Position numbers and translations under genes: made by a program
Source: Eutreptiella sp. 'Long Island Sound 2002'
Taxonomy: Eukaryota; Euglenozoa; Euglenophyceae; Eutreptiales; Eutreptiaceae
Direction of reading: 5' to 3'
Length of the DNA stretch: 64,000 nt
NCBI GenBank assembly: GCA_964036045.1
Contig: OZ038383.1
Location: 37,371,294-37,435,293, forward strand
Notes under the pieces: model-generated
What the model was told of the DNA's origin: nothing
The model's database searches: none
What the model saw: the letters and a program-made list of their open reading frames with translations, nothing else
Part shown: in pieces, positions 11,301 through 23,000 of the stretch
Layout of the letters: every line of letters starts with the position of its first letter
How positions within the stretch are numbered: the first letter of the stretch is position 1

Positions 11301-12300
11301 AGAGCCATGGCCCATCCTCACAGCCATAAAAGATATGAGGTTATCTGAAGTTGTTGTCTTTTGGGTCCTAAGGGCCCGGGAAGGCAGGTGCGGGCCATGT
11401 GAGCTGTCTGTACGAGCTAGGGATCCCACTGCACGTCGGCTGTGAGCAGTACCCCCCCCCCATGACGCGCGGTTAATATTTTTTCCCTCACTGGGGACCG
11501 CCGCAGCAGATCCCCGCCAAGATGGCCAACGCCACCGTCTTAGGTGCAAGGGGCCGGCCGGAATGTGCTGTGGTGAGCGCGATGGCGAGATGCAGCGTGT
11601 AGGTGAACAACGTCTGCCGACTCGAACCTTGCTTGGTGTGCCGTCGAGCAGCGAGTGAGTCTTGTGGCCGGTAACCCCCCCCCCCCATGGTATGCAACTG
11701 AAGGTAGTACCGCTCTGCGAGCTCTCCTTTCTGCCATGTCCACATTGGATGCCGACGGGTAGTCAAGTGCGGCTACGATGGCGCTGGAGGTAGGGTTGAG
11801 TTGGGACCCCATGTGTGAACTGCGGCAGATGTCCCGGCAGGAAGAGGCCACGTGGTGTTAAGCTTTCGCGGGCCCAGAACACCCCATATATTCAGGTGCA
11901 GTGGTCGCTACGGCCGTGAAGGCGTACTTGGGGTAGCACTAGGAGGGTGTGTAAGGAGGGTACGCCTGCGGGCTGTGTGGCTGATTTCTGAATTTTGGCT
12001 TTTCTGGTGTTCCTGACGCCTGGAGAGCTGAATTTCAGGCAATTTGGACTCCTGGGGTCCTGAATTCTGTGACTGCTTGCTTCTCTGCTTGCCTGATGGC
12101 TGAATGTTTGTCTTTATGTCTGAATTTCTGCCCTGTAGGGACCCAAGTGGTGCCGAGGCACTTGCGGTCCTGAACCCGCCCCACCACACCCACAACCACG
12201 CCCACAAAGGGAGACACAACCCCCCCACATCACTGTCTGGGGTCAGCCAATCCTATATGGTTCTGGTTTCAGCCGAAACTTATGGTTGCACCCTAAGTTT
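8309..12300. repeat. ~4-kb AT-rich tandem unit, copy A
   Basis: Matches copy B with an offset of about 3,991 bases at its start and 4,002 near its end. Landmarks: GTAGATCCTAGGGGTGCT at 8431, a block of diverged internal ~190-200-base repeats (CACCCTATTTG-type motifs near 9224, 9415, 9605, 9800, 10000, 10200), and a GC-richer end from 10.8 kb. I see no conserved gene: open frames differ between copies or lack domains. Boundaries are approximate. Confidence 0.75.
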
Positions 12301-15300
12301 GGTCTTGGGAGGGGAGTGCAATAATGTTGGCTTTCCCCCTTTGGGATACCCCCCCACGGCATTGGTCCCAAGACCAATCCAAACCCCCCCCACACACAAC
12401 ATACCCTTGCGGTGAGATGCAGTAGATCCTAGGGGTGCTGAATTACTCCTTTCTGGCCTGGTGCGCGCGCGACATAAATTGCAGTCGGGCGTGAGCCTAC
12501 TGAGTTCACATTTTCCAATTCTGGTTTCTGCGGGTCTGAATTTACGAAATCGTGGATTTCTGTGGTTTTAGGCACGTACAATTTGATTGGTGCTCTTGGT
12601 TTGGTGTGAGGACCTGATTTTGCCGTTCACACATGTTAGAGGTCCGACACACACGAATCTTTGTCGCCGTAGCGTTGCTTGTAGTGTATAGTACTCAATT
12701 GTGTGGCTTTGGTATTAGTAATAAACTGAGTGTGTATTTGTTGTGCTCTTGTTTTGTATGTTTACTTACCTTTTTTCTAGATAAGTATAAGATGACATTA
12801 TGTAAGGTTTATTGTTCGATTGTCATGTGATACTCTGTGTGAGAGAACTTCAACAAGGATCAAGACCAAGTTTGGAAAGTGTCTTTGCTCGCCTTTGTCA
12901 TTGTGCATCTACTTTGATTGAGGGTTGTGGTGTCCATCCATGTCCCAGGCTAAGGAATAGACATCCTTGGTCATTGGCAAGCCCGAATTCTTGGATTTTG
13001 AGTTCAAATGTTTGACAATATCATTGAGAGAAAGTTATTTGACTTGACCAACATGGAAGGTCCTTACAATCTTATACTTATCTTGTGGTGGCGACGGATG
13101 GAATGGACTTCTTGCTCTTTGCCAAGACTACATTGGTGTGGTGTCCATTTCTTGCACTTCCCCCAATCCATTCTGGGCGAATTATTTAATTCGAAAAAGT
13201 TCTGGAAGGTCAGCCACACCCTATTTGAAGGTCGCTCCACTCAAATTTGCATGAGTTGGAATTTATTTTGACCTCTATGACGACTTCTTGCTCTTTGCCA
13301 AGACTGCATTAGTGTGATGAAGGTTCTACTCCACTTGTCCATTTCTTACACCTCCCCACATCCATTGTGGGCAAACTATTTAATTCAAACAAATTATTTT
13401 CTTAAACCCACACGCCATTTTGAGGTCGCTCGACTCAAATTTGCATGAGGTCGAATTTATTTTGACCTCTATTGCACACATTTGTATGCTTTTTGTTGCC
13501 CTGTTTTTGCCTTTTTGGCCATTTTGCATGTGTGCCTATTCCGTGTGTACCCCAAAGTCACAAACCAAGGTGTGCAGACTTTGAATAAATCTGAAGTGTG
13601 TACACCCACCCTATTTGAGAGTCACTCGACTCAATTATGTTTGAATTTGAATTTTTTTTGGACTTCTATTGCATACTTTTTTGAGCTTTGTTTCGGCCAT
13701 TTTTGACATTTTTGGCCATTTTTGAAACTTCTTCACGTGTCACTTCCCCCAAAATTATTTTCGGTGGAAAACTAAGCCCAAAAAAATTCCACAAAGAGCA
13801 CACACCCTATTTCGAATATGCCCCACTCGAATATGCCTGATTTCAAAACTTATTTTGAACTCGATTGTACCTATCTTTAGTCTTTGTTTTGGCCATGTTT
13901 GACATTTTTGGCCACTTTAAGCATTTCCTCATGTGTCACTCCCCCAAAATTTCTTGGGTTGGCAAACTAAGCCGGAAAAAAAATTGAACAAAGGGGCATA
14001 CACCATATTTCGAATATGCTGCACTCAAATATGCATGATTTTGAATTTACTTCGAACTCCATTGTACCTTTTGAGGCTTCGTTTTGGCCATTTTTGGCAT
14101 TTTTGGCCAATATCAACATGTATTGATATGCTACGCCCCCCAATCTTTTTTGGACTGGTGCATCAAGCCGGAAATATTTCATAAGGGATCATGCACCCTA
14201 TTCCGAATCCACTTGGCACAACTGTGCATATGTTTCGAATTCATGTGAGTGCATTAACCCTTTTTTTGAATTTGTGTTTGGGTCACTTTTTGGTATTTTT
14301 TGATCAAATTTTGGGCCACAGTGACCAAATTAACATATCAAGGTATCGGATGCCCCTATTTTGAGGATGCCGGTCGCAATTAGAATAGTGCTGAGGCTTG
14401 AATAAATGCAAATGACCCTTGAATTTTGATTTTTGTGTTCATTTCACATGCTTTCTCCTTGCCCAACCTACTCACCGCAAACGCTCTTTGTGATTTTTTC
14501 CTCAACCTACTACATGCTCAAGGAGAGGTTCTTGTTTTATCAACAACGACTGTAGATTATATGATGACACCTTGGTTGAAGCCTTGTATGTACATGTGGG
14601 AGTGTGGTATATGTTTTGACCCAACCTTTCCCGTTTACCTCCAAGTCTCGTAAGACCTCCTGTTTGTCACTATTTTTCCCCCCATCTTTGGCAGGTAGGG
14701 CCCATCCTCTTGGGATGTGGGATGCCACATTTAAGTTGGTCTTCATTAATGAACTGGCGCAAGTTGACTTTTCATGGACTCTACTCTCCCCACATAACAC
14801 ACACACAAACATACTCACATACACGTGTGTTTGCCCCGCCTAATCTTATTGTGAGATGTCATTTAAGCTTAATGGCCCGCTTCCTCCTTGCCTTCTCTGC
14901 ATATGTCCAGCACCGAGCACCGGGCTTGGTGACTGCACCGCGTGTTCCGAGAACGCCCAGAACCTCCATTCCTACGGAGACCGGTGCTAGATGGACCATT
15001 CCTGGTGTCTTCCCGTTGAGGCCGATCTACGGGCACCTGACGTTTGGTATATGCTGGTTACAGGTGGTCATTCACCCCTCCGACACCTGAGCTGTCCGTA
15101 GGGCAGGGTCAGGGGATCCGCTGCACTTCAGGCGTGATGTGATGTGCAGCCGCCGACACATAAGCAAATCAAGTCTTAGGTGTGCATCGCGCTTGTCTGG
15201 TTTGGGCTTTTCCTTTGCCCCCTAGCCCTCCAGATGTCCTACGCTTTTTTGCTTGGTCACCTCCACACTAACCTGCATGGCTCCAGTCTCATACCAGCCC

Positions 15301-16296
15301 AGAGAGAGCCATGGCCCATCCTCACAGCCACAAAAGATATGAGGTTATCTGAAGTTGTTTTCTTTTGGGTCCTAAGGGCCCGGGAGGTTAGGTGCAGGCT
15401 ACGTGAGCTGTCTGTTGGAGCTAGGGATCCCACTGCACTTCGGCCGTGAGCAGTACCCCCCCCCCCCTGACACGCGGTTAACATTTTTTCCCTCACTGGG
15501 TACCGCCGCAGCAGGTCCCCGCCAAGACGGCCCACGCCACCATCTTTGGGTCAAGAAGCGCGCCAGAATGTGCGGTGGTGAGCGCGATGGCGAGATGCAG
15601 CGTGTAGGTGAACAACGTCTGCCGACGCGAACCTTGCTTGGTGTGCCGTTCAGCCGAGAGTGAGTCTTGTGGCTGGTAACCCCCCCCCCATGGTATGCAA
15701 CTGAGGCCAGTACCGCTGTGCGAGCTCTCTCTTCTGTCGCGTCTATTTGGGATGCCGACGGATAGTCAAGTGCGGCTACGAGGGCGATGGAGGTAGGGTT
15801 GAGTTGGGCCCCCATGTGTGACCTGTGGCAGATATTCCGGCAGGAAGAGGCCACGTGCTGGACAGCTTTCGTGGGCCCATAACACCCCATATCTGCAGGT
15901 GCAGTCGTTGCTAAGGCCGTGAAGGCGTACTCGGGGTAGCAGTAGGAGGGTGTGTAAGGAGGGTACACCTGCGGGCTGTGTAGCTGATTTTTGAATTTTG
16001 GCTTTTCTGGTGTTCCTGACGCCTGGAGTGCGGAATTTTTGTCACTTTGGACTCCTGGGGTCCTGAATTCTGTGACTGCTTGCTTTTCTGCTTGCCTGAG
16101 GTTTTGTCTTTATGTCTGAATTTCTGCCCTATAGGGACCCAATGGGTGCCGAGGCACTTGCGGTCTTGAGCCCGCCCCACCACACCCAAAACCACGCCCA
16201 CAAAGGGACACACAACCCCCCCACAATATTGTTTGTGGTCAGCCAATCCCATATGGTTCTGATTTCAGCCCACACTTATGGTTGCACCCTAAGTTC
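12301..16296. repeat. ~4-kb AT-rich tandem unit, copy B
   Basis: Second full copy, starting at GGTCTTGGGAGGGGAGTGCA (12,301). It is clearly diverged from copy A by many substitutions and small indels, so the duplication is not recent. The same internal ~190-base periodicity is present. No gene annotated. Confidence 0.75.
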
Positions 16297-16408
16297 TGTC
16301 TTGGGAGGGGAGTGCATTAGGGTTGGCTTTCCCCCTTTGGGCTACCCCCCCACGGCATTGAACCCAAGAACGATCCAAGACCCCGACACACACAACATAC
16401 TCTTGGGG

Positions 16409-16990
16409 ACTACCACCACATTCGCCCCTGTTCGTCACCCATACTCAGCGGACATGGCCAACTTACTGGTAAGGACATTCAAATACAGATTGGGAAAGCA
16501 CTTGGATAAATTGCAGCAAGAGAGAACTCAGGGACCTGAATAACTCTGTCTGTTTTTCTTGGTCAATTGATCCCATGCATGCCTGCTCTGGTGCACTGCC
16601 TGTGTATTGGCCCAATGTTGTCCTGTCAAACCCTTTTTCAACATCAACCTCCTTTATTTTGTCCACCAATCAGAACCATTCAGTCAGCAGAGAACTAGTC
16701 AATCCCATTACATCTTAGGTTTCCCTCTTCTCCTTTCACCTCAGCACAACTTACTTTTACACTGAAACAACTTCAGTGATTTTATCGACACAAATGCAAT
16801 TGTAGGAGCCCCACAGCAACTCAGCAGATCGGGCCCAAGCCTATGGTTTCTTTTTGGAGAGTGTCATCGACACCTTATGCCTGAATACTTCCCTGTTTTG
16901 CTGTAAATAGCGGCTGTCCTTCGAGGAACCTCGCAGTTGAGCAGATTTGTGTAGTCTTGCGCGGGAGACCGCCATGCCTAACAAAAAAAA
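16409..16990 (+). mobile_element. Retroposed cDNA or SINE-like insertion with poly-A and 15-base target duplication
   Basis: The target AACATACTCTTGGGG is present at 16,394-16,408 and again at 16,991-17,005. The inserted piece ends in a run of A at about 16,983-16,992, directly before the second target copy. These are the marks of target-primed reverse transcription of a polyadenylated RNA by a LINE machinery. The insert holds a short frame (16,454-16,543) followed by about 440 bases that would be 3' UTR. The parent gene is unknown to me, and the insert is probably 5'-truncated. No spliced-leader remnant is visible at its 5' end. Confidence 0.85.
16454..16543 (+). CDS. Short C-terminal-like frame inside the retrocopy
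   Basis: ATG at 16,454 gives 29 residues, MANLLVRTFKYRLGKHLDKL and a QQERTQGPE tail, ending at TAA 16,541-16,543. The frame is also open upstream to the insertion edge, so this may be the 3' end of a longer coding sequence copied from mRNA. The basic, helical composition fits a real protein tail, but I recognise no family. Confidence 0.3.
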   Translation: MANLLVRTFKYRLGKHLDKLQQERTQGPE

Positions 16991-17057
16991 AACATACTCT
17001 TGGGGTGGGATGCGGTAGATCCTAGGGGTGCTGAATTACTCGTTTCTGGCCTGGTGC

Positions 17058-17803
17058 AATGGGTTTGGCATTGCCCCCATAACAATGATTTAGCTTTTTA
17101 GCTATTAGGAATTCAGTGTAGGGCGCTATATAGTGAAGTCGTTGCATTTTGTATGTGCAAGAGTGCATAGGTGTGATTTTGTAGGCACACATTAGGATTT
17201 GCCTTTAGGGAAGACCCATGTGTGCATGTGCAATTCGGCATGATACTCAATTCTTCATTGAGTGTGAATGATATGTCTACTTCTCTTCTTATAGGTTGAA
17301 ACCTATGTTCCAGGATTGCAAATAAATCACTCCATGAGAGCATATTCAAGATTCCACTAATTCAAGACTTGAGAAGTGCTACCAGGGACCTGAGGGTTTG
17401 TGTTCTCCGCCACGTACACCAAGAAAACATAGGTTCTGGGAAATACGGCCCATTATTGCAGATTATTGTTCAGTTTAAACCAGTTGCAGGATTGGCAAAA
17501 TTGGGGTTATTTACTACCGAATTACAATTTATTTGCCCTGATTGGTGTATTTGGAGCTGGAGTGTAATTACTAGCCCTGCAAAATGAAGACCAGAAGGCC
17601 TCCAGATCGACAGAAGAGTAGCCGTGGCAACCTCAAATATCGCACCGCCAGTCCTGGTCAGCGAGAGTACTGTAGGGGCCACAAATTCAGCGGAACGCGC
17701 CGTGACTCGAGTGAATGTGAGGGTTTTGTATTAAAAGACAACCATCGACGTGATAAAAATGGCGTAAGGACGTGTTCGTCAGTACGGTTGACTTCGAGGA
17801 GTT
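17058..17803. other. No gene seen; right part matches the 147-base repeat that the chromovirus entered
   Basis: The first ~690 bases show no supported gene. From about 17,752 to 17,808 the sequence GATAAAAATGGCGTAAGGACG...GAGGAGTTCTGCC matches 28,691-28,747, the tandem repeat on the other side of the chromovirus, and so is the left half of the insertion target. Confidence 0.5.
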
Positions 17804-17808
17804 CTGCC

Positions 17809-18341
17809 TGAAAGTGCTGCCCTGGGTCGTTGATGGTGCCGGAGGGCTCAGGGCCGGCAAGACCAGTGGGGCAGGCACGCGAGGAGTCGACCTGAACGCT
17901 GCTGTTGGGGGTAGAACCGGAGACACGGACACCAACGGAGGCGAGAGCAGCAACAACGGAAGCAAGATCCATGTTGAGTGTTATCCGGCAGAAAATCCCA
18001 GTCTATGAAGAAAATTGATGCGGATTTTACTATGCACATCTGAGTGTCCATATCTGTCTGAAAAGATTTAAATAAATCCGATTGTGAAAAATATTTGGCC
18101 GATCTGGCCCGCGAGCGCGCGTCAGCGGCAAATGGCGATTCCAGGCAAATGATCGGAACGCGGCGGATTTACGGGGAATGGACCGCGGAATCAGATCCGG
18201 CATATCAGAAATATATAGGTCTGATCCTTAGACTGAGCTGCGAGGCGACGATTCCGCCGAAGCAGAGAAAATGACCAAAATGTAGTCAATCTGGGGCAGA
18301 TCTGTGAAAATCTGAGCAGATGGGGGTTAGCCGCACTTACA
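17809..18341 (-). repeat. 3' LTR of the chromovirus
   Basis: 533 bases, matching the 5' LTR. It repeats the first ~54 codons of gag, after which the frame runs into flanking DNA and is meaningless. A TATATATTT box lies on the minus strand near 18,214. Confidence 0.95.
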
Positions 18342-18351
18342 CTCCCCCTCC
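18342..18351 (-). other. Polypurine tract
   Basis: The minus strand reads GGAGGGGGAG directly next to the LTR start TGTAAGTGCGG. This is the expected primer for plus-strand DNA synthesis in LTR retrotransposons. Confidence 0.85.
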
Positions 18352-20005
18352 AAAAACACACTGGGGTGTGTCGCTACGTCAACGAAGAACGTAGTGCGGG
18401 TAAGTCCCAGAAAAAAATAGAAATGTAGCCTCGATGGGGCGAAATCTGCTTGATCTGACCTGATTGGGGCTGAATTGGCACTGAATCAGGCTGGATGAAC
18501 CTGAAATCAGACAGAATGAGGAGTGACGAACAGTCCTCCGTGCAGTAAAACATTAGGTTAAGGGCTAAAAAGCATGTAAACGTATCGAGAATCGATACCA
18601 AACCATGCACTGGTTGAGAATGAGGTAGATTATTGGTGGATTGTGTGGGGGAATCAAGAAATGGAGTGACATCTCAGCGCTCTGGCACAGTTTCGCTGTC
18701 GCGGGCACGCTACGGTGTCCTCGCCGAACTCTACATCGTGTTACTCCCGCTTTTCTCGTTCTGAAAAGTGCAGCATGTGCTTCAGATTTGGCACATCTGG
18801 CGGATGATCACAAGATTCAGCAAAATTGGGAATCAATTTGGGCAGAGATGAAGGAGATTAAGCAATCACAGAGAGGGAAAACAAATACAAATGTAGTCTA
18901 CAGACCCTAAGTGCACAGAAAATCATAAGCGTCAACGAAGTTAGGCAAAGCCGTCGACAGATCTTCGAGGAATGAGAGGAGATGACAAGGAAATCAACCT
19001 AAATTGTCCTAAAATGAGGAAATTCCCTAAGATGAAGGTGAAATGAAGCGGAATGTCTAGAACTGAAACTACTAACACTTTCGTTTAGACTAAAGTTAAT
19101 ATATATTGTCGTTTATTCAGCTCAATTGTGCTTTCCGGCACGGTGGTTCGCGAGCATCTAACAGATTGTATGAAAATGTGGATCATGTGATGATGCATCA
19201 TGATGGGACATGCTGGTGCTGGATCCTTGGCATGTAACGCGCCGAAGGTTCGCTGAAGGCGCTTTACTGACGGTATATAACTGAGAGACACCGAATAGTC
19301 CTTTATTTACAGTGGCGACGGTGTCAATCGACTTGGACAAGGCCCATCTTTCGATTGAGTCCCACAAGACACTTGGATTCACCATTTTCGACAGTTTCAG
19401 GTCGGATTGAGCTCACATTGGCGTGTGCCAAAAATACAACGAAGCTTACGGACTTCAGAGGTTGCTGTTAGAAGTCCCTAGAGCTCCTATCTGAAGGTTG
19501 TCTGAACAATTGACGTCTGGGTTTTGTGCAACAGTGGCAGAATGATGGACAAACCTGAGAAATTCAAGGTAAATTTGAGGATCCTGGATCTGAATCTGGA
19601 CTTTGGCTTCCGCATCACGGCAAATGAAGGTAAGATCTGAGTTCCTGGCGTCGCAGCTGGTGCAGCCAGTACTACAGGGGGTGCCTGTAGGGGTGAATGT
19701 CGCTGGCCAGCGTTTTTACTATGTACATTTGCTTCCATCTGCACGAGTAGCCAAATTCCAAAGATGCACAGACCAACAGAGACAAGATTACCCCGAATCT
19801 GCCTGAATTAAGCCTGAGTTTGGTTTTTTCTGAACACGGCAGCACACTCCGTGGCTTTCGGCTTTCGACTTTCGATACGCTGCCGAACGGAGACCAAAGA
19901 AAAATTGATTGACGTCAAATTATCAAACATTCGCAGTTCTCCACATCATGATGTAATCAGGAAAAATGAACAGTGGATTGAGCAGAATGTGGTGGGATGG
20001 CTTCC
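18352..20005 (-). other. Chromovirus 3' non-coding region, no gene supported
   Basis: About 1.65 kb lies between the pol stop (TGA at 20,006) and the polypurine tract. Frames up to 89 residues occur on both strands but show no domain. Its length is unusual for a gypsy element; it may hold regulatory sequence or decayed cargo. Confidence 0.5.
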
Positions 20006-23000
20006 TCAATTCGGCCAAGCACGAATACATGTGACCACCAACCTGTCTGGCCTGGCCCTCGTACGGCTTGGGCGCTGCAAATCAACGGCCGAACTCGAAG
20101 CTTGGTCTTCATTTGGCTCCTGGGCTGGCCTGACCGCAGGAGGGGGGATCGACGGATCAGCCCTGGAATGTGGCTGCTGAGGGCCGTAAAAGGCTGGATC
20201 TCGATTCACCACAGGTCTTTTTCCGTCGCTCTCCACCTGTCTGTCTGGTTTCGACAAACAGTCTGTCAGGAGTACGCCAATTTCGGGGTGCTTCTTGAGG
20301 AAGTCGATGAACCCCTTGGTGTACCCATGGACAAAAGAATGGGCTGGTTCCCATTTGTTGTGACTGGAATCAAAGCCCCTCCACTCACACAGAAATTCCC
20401 ATTCGCCCTTGGCGTCACGTCTTGCTTCTAAAATCCTCTTGAGTTCGTACTTCCCCCCTTCGATGACCCGATCGGACAAAATTTTCGAAGTCCAAAAAAG
20501 GGGTTTAACCCGATCCTTGGGGGAGGGGATCTCTCTCTTGAGGCGATCGCCCGAAACGTCAATTTCCCTGCTGACATCCACACGAATCCTCCACCTGTTC
20601 TCACCAAGACGCGCTGTAACAGCGAATGGCCCCTCCCACAAGGGAAGAAGCTTATCATCTCCGTCCAGGGTGGTTCCGGATTTTCGAAGCCAAACTCGAT
20701 CATCGACTTCGAAATTGTGGGGGTTTTTTCGGCCTTGATTCTGGACCCAAAGCCAGTCAGCTTGATGCTTATCGATTAATTTCGAGACAGTTTTATCTGC
20801 TCGTTGGACATCGTCCAAAAACAACGAAGCATCTTTACAAGGGCGAGGATTATTCAACGGCATGTTCCACCAACACTTCTTTCGTCCAAAGACAATTTCA
20901 TTTGGAGAAAGGCCATGATACAAAGGCGTGTTGTGGTAACGGCGAAGCAATGCGAAGAGAACTTCCATCCAATGGAAATCTTTTTCACTCGCGAGCTCCT
21001 TACGAAGCATATTTATAATTGAGCGGCCGGCTCTTTCGCCAGGCAGCGCTCGATGCGAGTGGATTTCACATCGCAGTCGGTGGATTCCAAGGCGAGCACA
21101 TAATTCCCTCCACCATTCGGAGGTGTAATCTTTGCCTGAGTCTGTAACCACCTCGGATGGGACGTCCCAACCTCCCATCCAGGTCTGCGCGCACCATTTG
21201 GCGGCAGCCTTGCCAGTCATCGACTCGATGTTGCAAGGCAACACCTGAATGTAGCCGGAATGACGGCACTGAATAAGGAGCACACCATTGACTTTTTTAT
21301 TCGTCCAATGGCACTCTTCGTCATCGAGTTCACCGAGATAGAAGAAATCACTGCTGACTCTGTTAAAGAGGCGCTCCGGAATAGGATGTGGCCTCAGATG
21401 GCCGTGCTTCTTCGCGCTGGGGGGCGTCGAGACAGCACATTGGGCACATCCGGCGGCTACTTTCATGCAATGAGTATATAGCCTTGAGCCAAACAACCTA
21501 TGTTTAATCATCGACCATAATCGACGGCCATTTGCGTGGGGGGACTCCCATTTGTGCCACCAGTTTAACACTCGGGGGGCCAGGGCGTCTGGTACGCACA
21601 ATTTACCCTCCATCCACAGCTTCCCCCCATCCAACGAATATTCAGAAAAAATCCCATCCTTGTGAGCATCTTTGGATTTGAGATTTCCAAAGACCTCTTT
21701 AAACATGGGATCCTGCAGATAATCGGACGTCCAGTCACGGATGATAAGGGAATCTTTTGGCAGGGTTGGAGTTTTGGCCGGATCTCGACGCTTAATGCCC
21801 TGGATCAACCGGAATCGACTTACTCGTCGGGTATAGTCAAACCGTTTCACACTCCCTGAGGAGGGATCGGTGACTTTCTCCACGACTTTCAGTGTTTTGG
21901 TGCAGATCTCATGAGCATGCGCCGGATCTGAAAAGGCCGTGATGTCGTGACACGGTAATGCGTTCTGTTTAACAGCGCATTGCATGCATGCACGTCGAAT
22001 GAGCTTTTTTTCTTCCTGATCCCATTCGATTATGACATGGCGGTCCTGCTCCGTACCATGGATGTTGGTACTTTGCAGCCCCTCTGAAGCGGGGTAAGCC
22101 CATCGGCTCAGAGCATCCGCTACCGTGTTGTGTTTTCCAGGCAAATACGACACATGGAGGTCAAACAGAGAGAGAAATTCGTGCCATCTGGCCCGTCGAC
22201 CAGCTGGGCTCGCGACAGTATCAATGTGTTCGGTGGCCCAATACTCCAGAGATCGATGATCCGTCAGGACCTCAACTCGATTGGTGCCAACCCACGATTG
22301 GTACTTTTTTAGAGCACAGATTATGGCGTAGGTTTCTTGCTCACGCGGCGACCATTGCATTTGGCGTGGGGCTAGCTTCCGAGACCAAAATGCAAGAGGG
22401 TAATGATCACCTGTGGCTTCATCAACCTGTTCAAGGACAGCTCCGATCGCGTACCTAGAAGCGTCGGTTCTTATGTAGAAGGGTCGGTCAAATTGCGGCA
22501 CATGCAACGTGGCGACTTCGCAGAGGGCCGCCTTCAAGTGATGGAAGGCCTCCTCGCACTCGTCAGTCCACTTGACACGAACCTTTGAACCTGCCTTGCC
22601 TGCATCTCTCCCTACCTTCAATAATTCAGTGAGGGGGGCAGCAAATTTGGCATAATTCGGCACAAAAGTGTGGTAAAAATTGCAACAACCCAGGAATCCT
22701 CTCAATTCCGTGATCGTCTCAGGGCGCTTCCACTTCTGAATAGCGACGAGCTTCCCTGGACTGGGTCGTCGGGTGCCATTCTCAGGGAGAGAACCACAAA
22801 ATTCGACTGATTTTAAAAAAATTTTTCCCTTCTTTGGCCCACAAATCAGCTGATTGGCATCCAGAATGTCCAAAACCTGGTTCAGCTGCTTTTCATGTAG
22901 GGCCACCAGCTCAGCTTCGGTCAGTCCCTCCCCCTCTGTCGCGATGATTATGTCATCTATGTACACACTCACGAAGGCACGAAGCTCAGGATGGGCTGTA

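Larger units (their letters stand above)
16297..17057. repeat. ~4-kb tandem unit, truncated copy C, interrupted by a retrocopy
   Basis: Begins with GTCTTGGGAGGGGAGTGCA (16,298) and follows copies A/B until CTGGCCTGGTGC at 17,057, where similarity ends. A 582-base poly-A insertion (16,409-16,990) splits it. Copy B to C spacing is about 3,996 bases once the insertion and duplicated target are removed. Confidence 0.7.

Noticed and set aside
8684-12830. Paired hydrophobic frames at 8684-8926 and 12,633-12,830
   Set aside because: They differ in length and stop between the two copies of the 4-kb unit and show no domain.
10583-15090. Frames conserved in both 4-kb copies (10,583-11,086 and 14,710-15,090)
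   Set aside because: Similarity is explained by the duplication. The opposite strand is also open and no family is recognisable.
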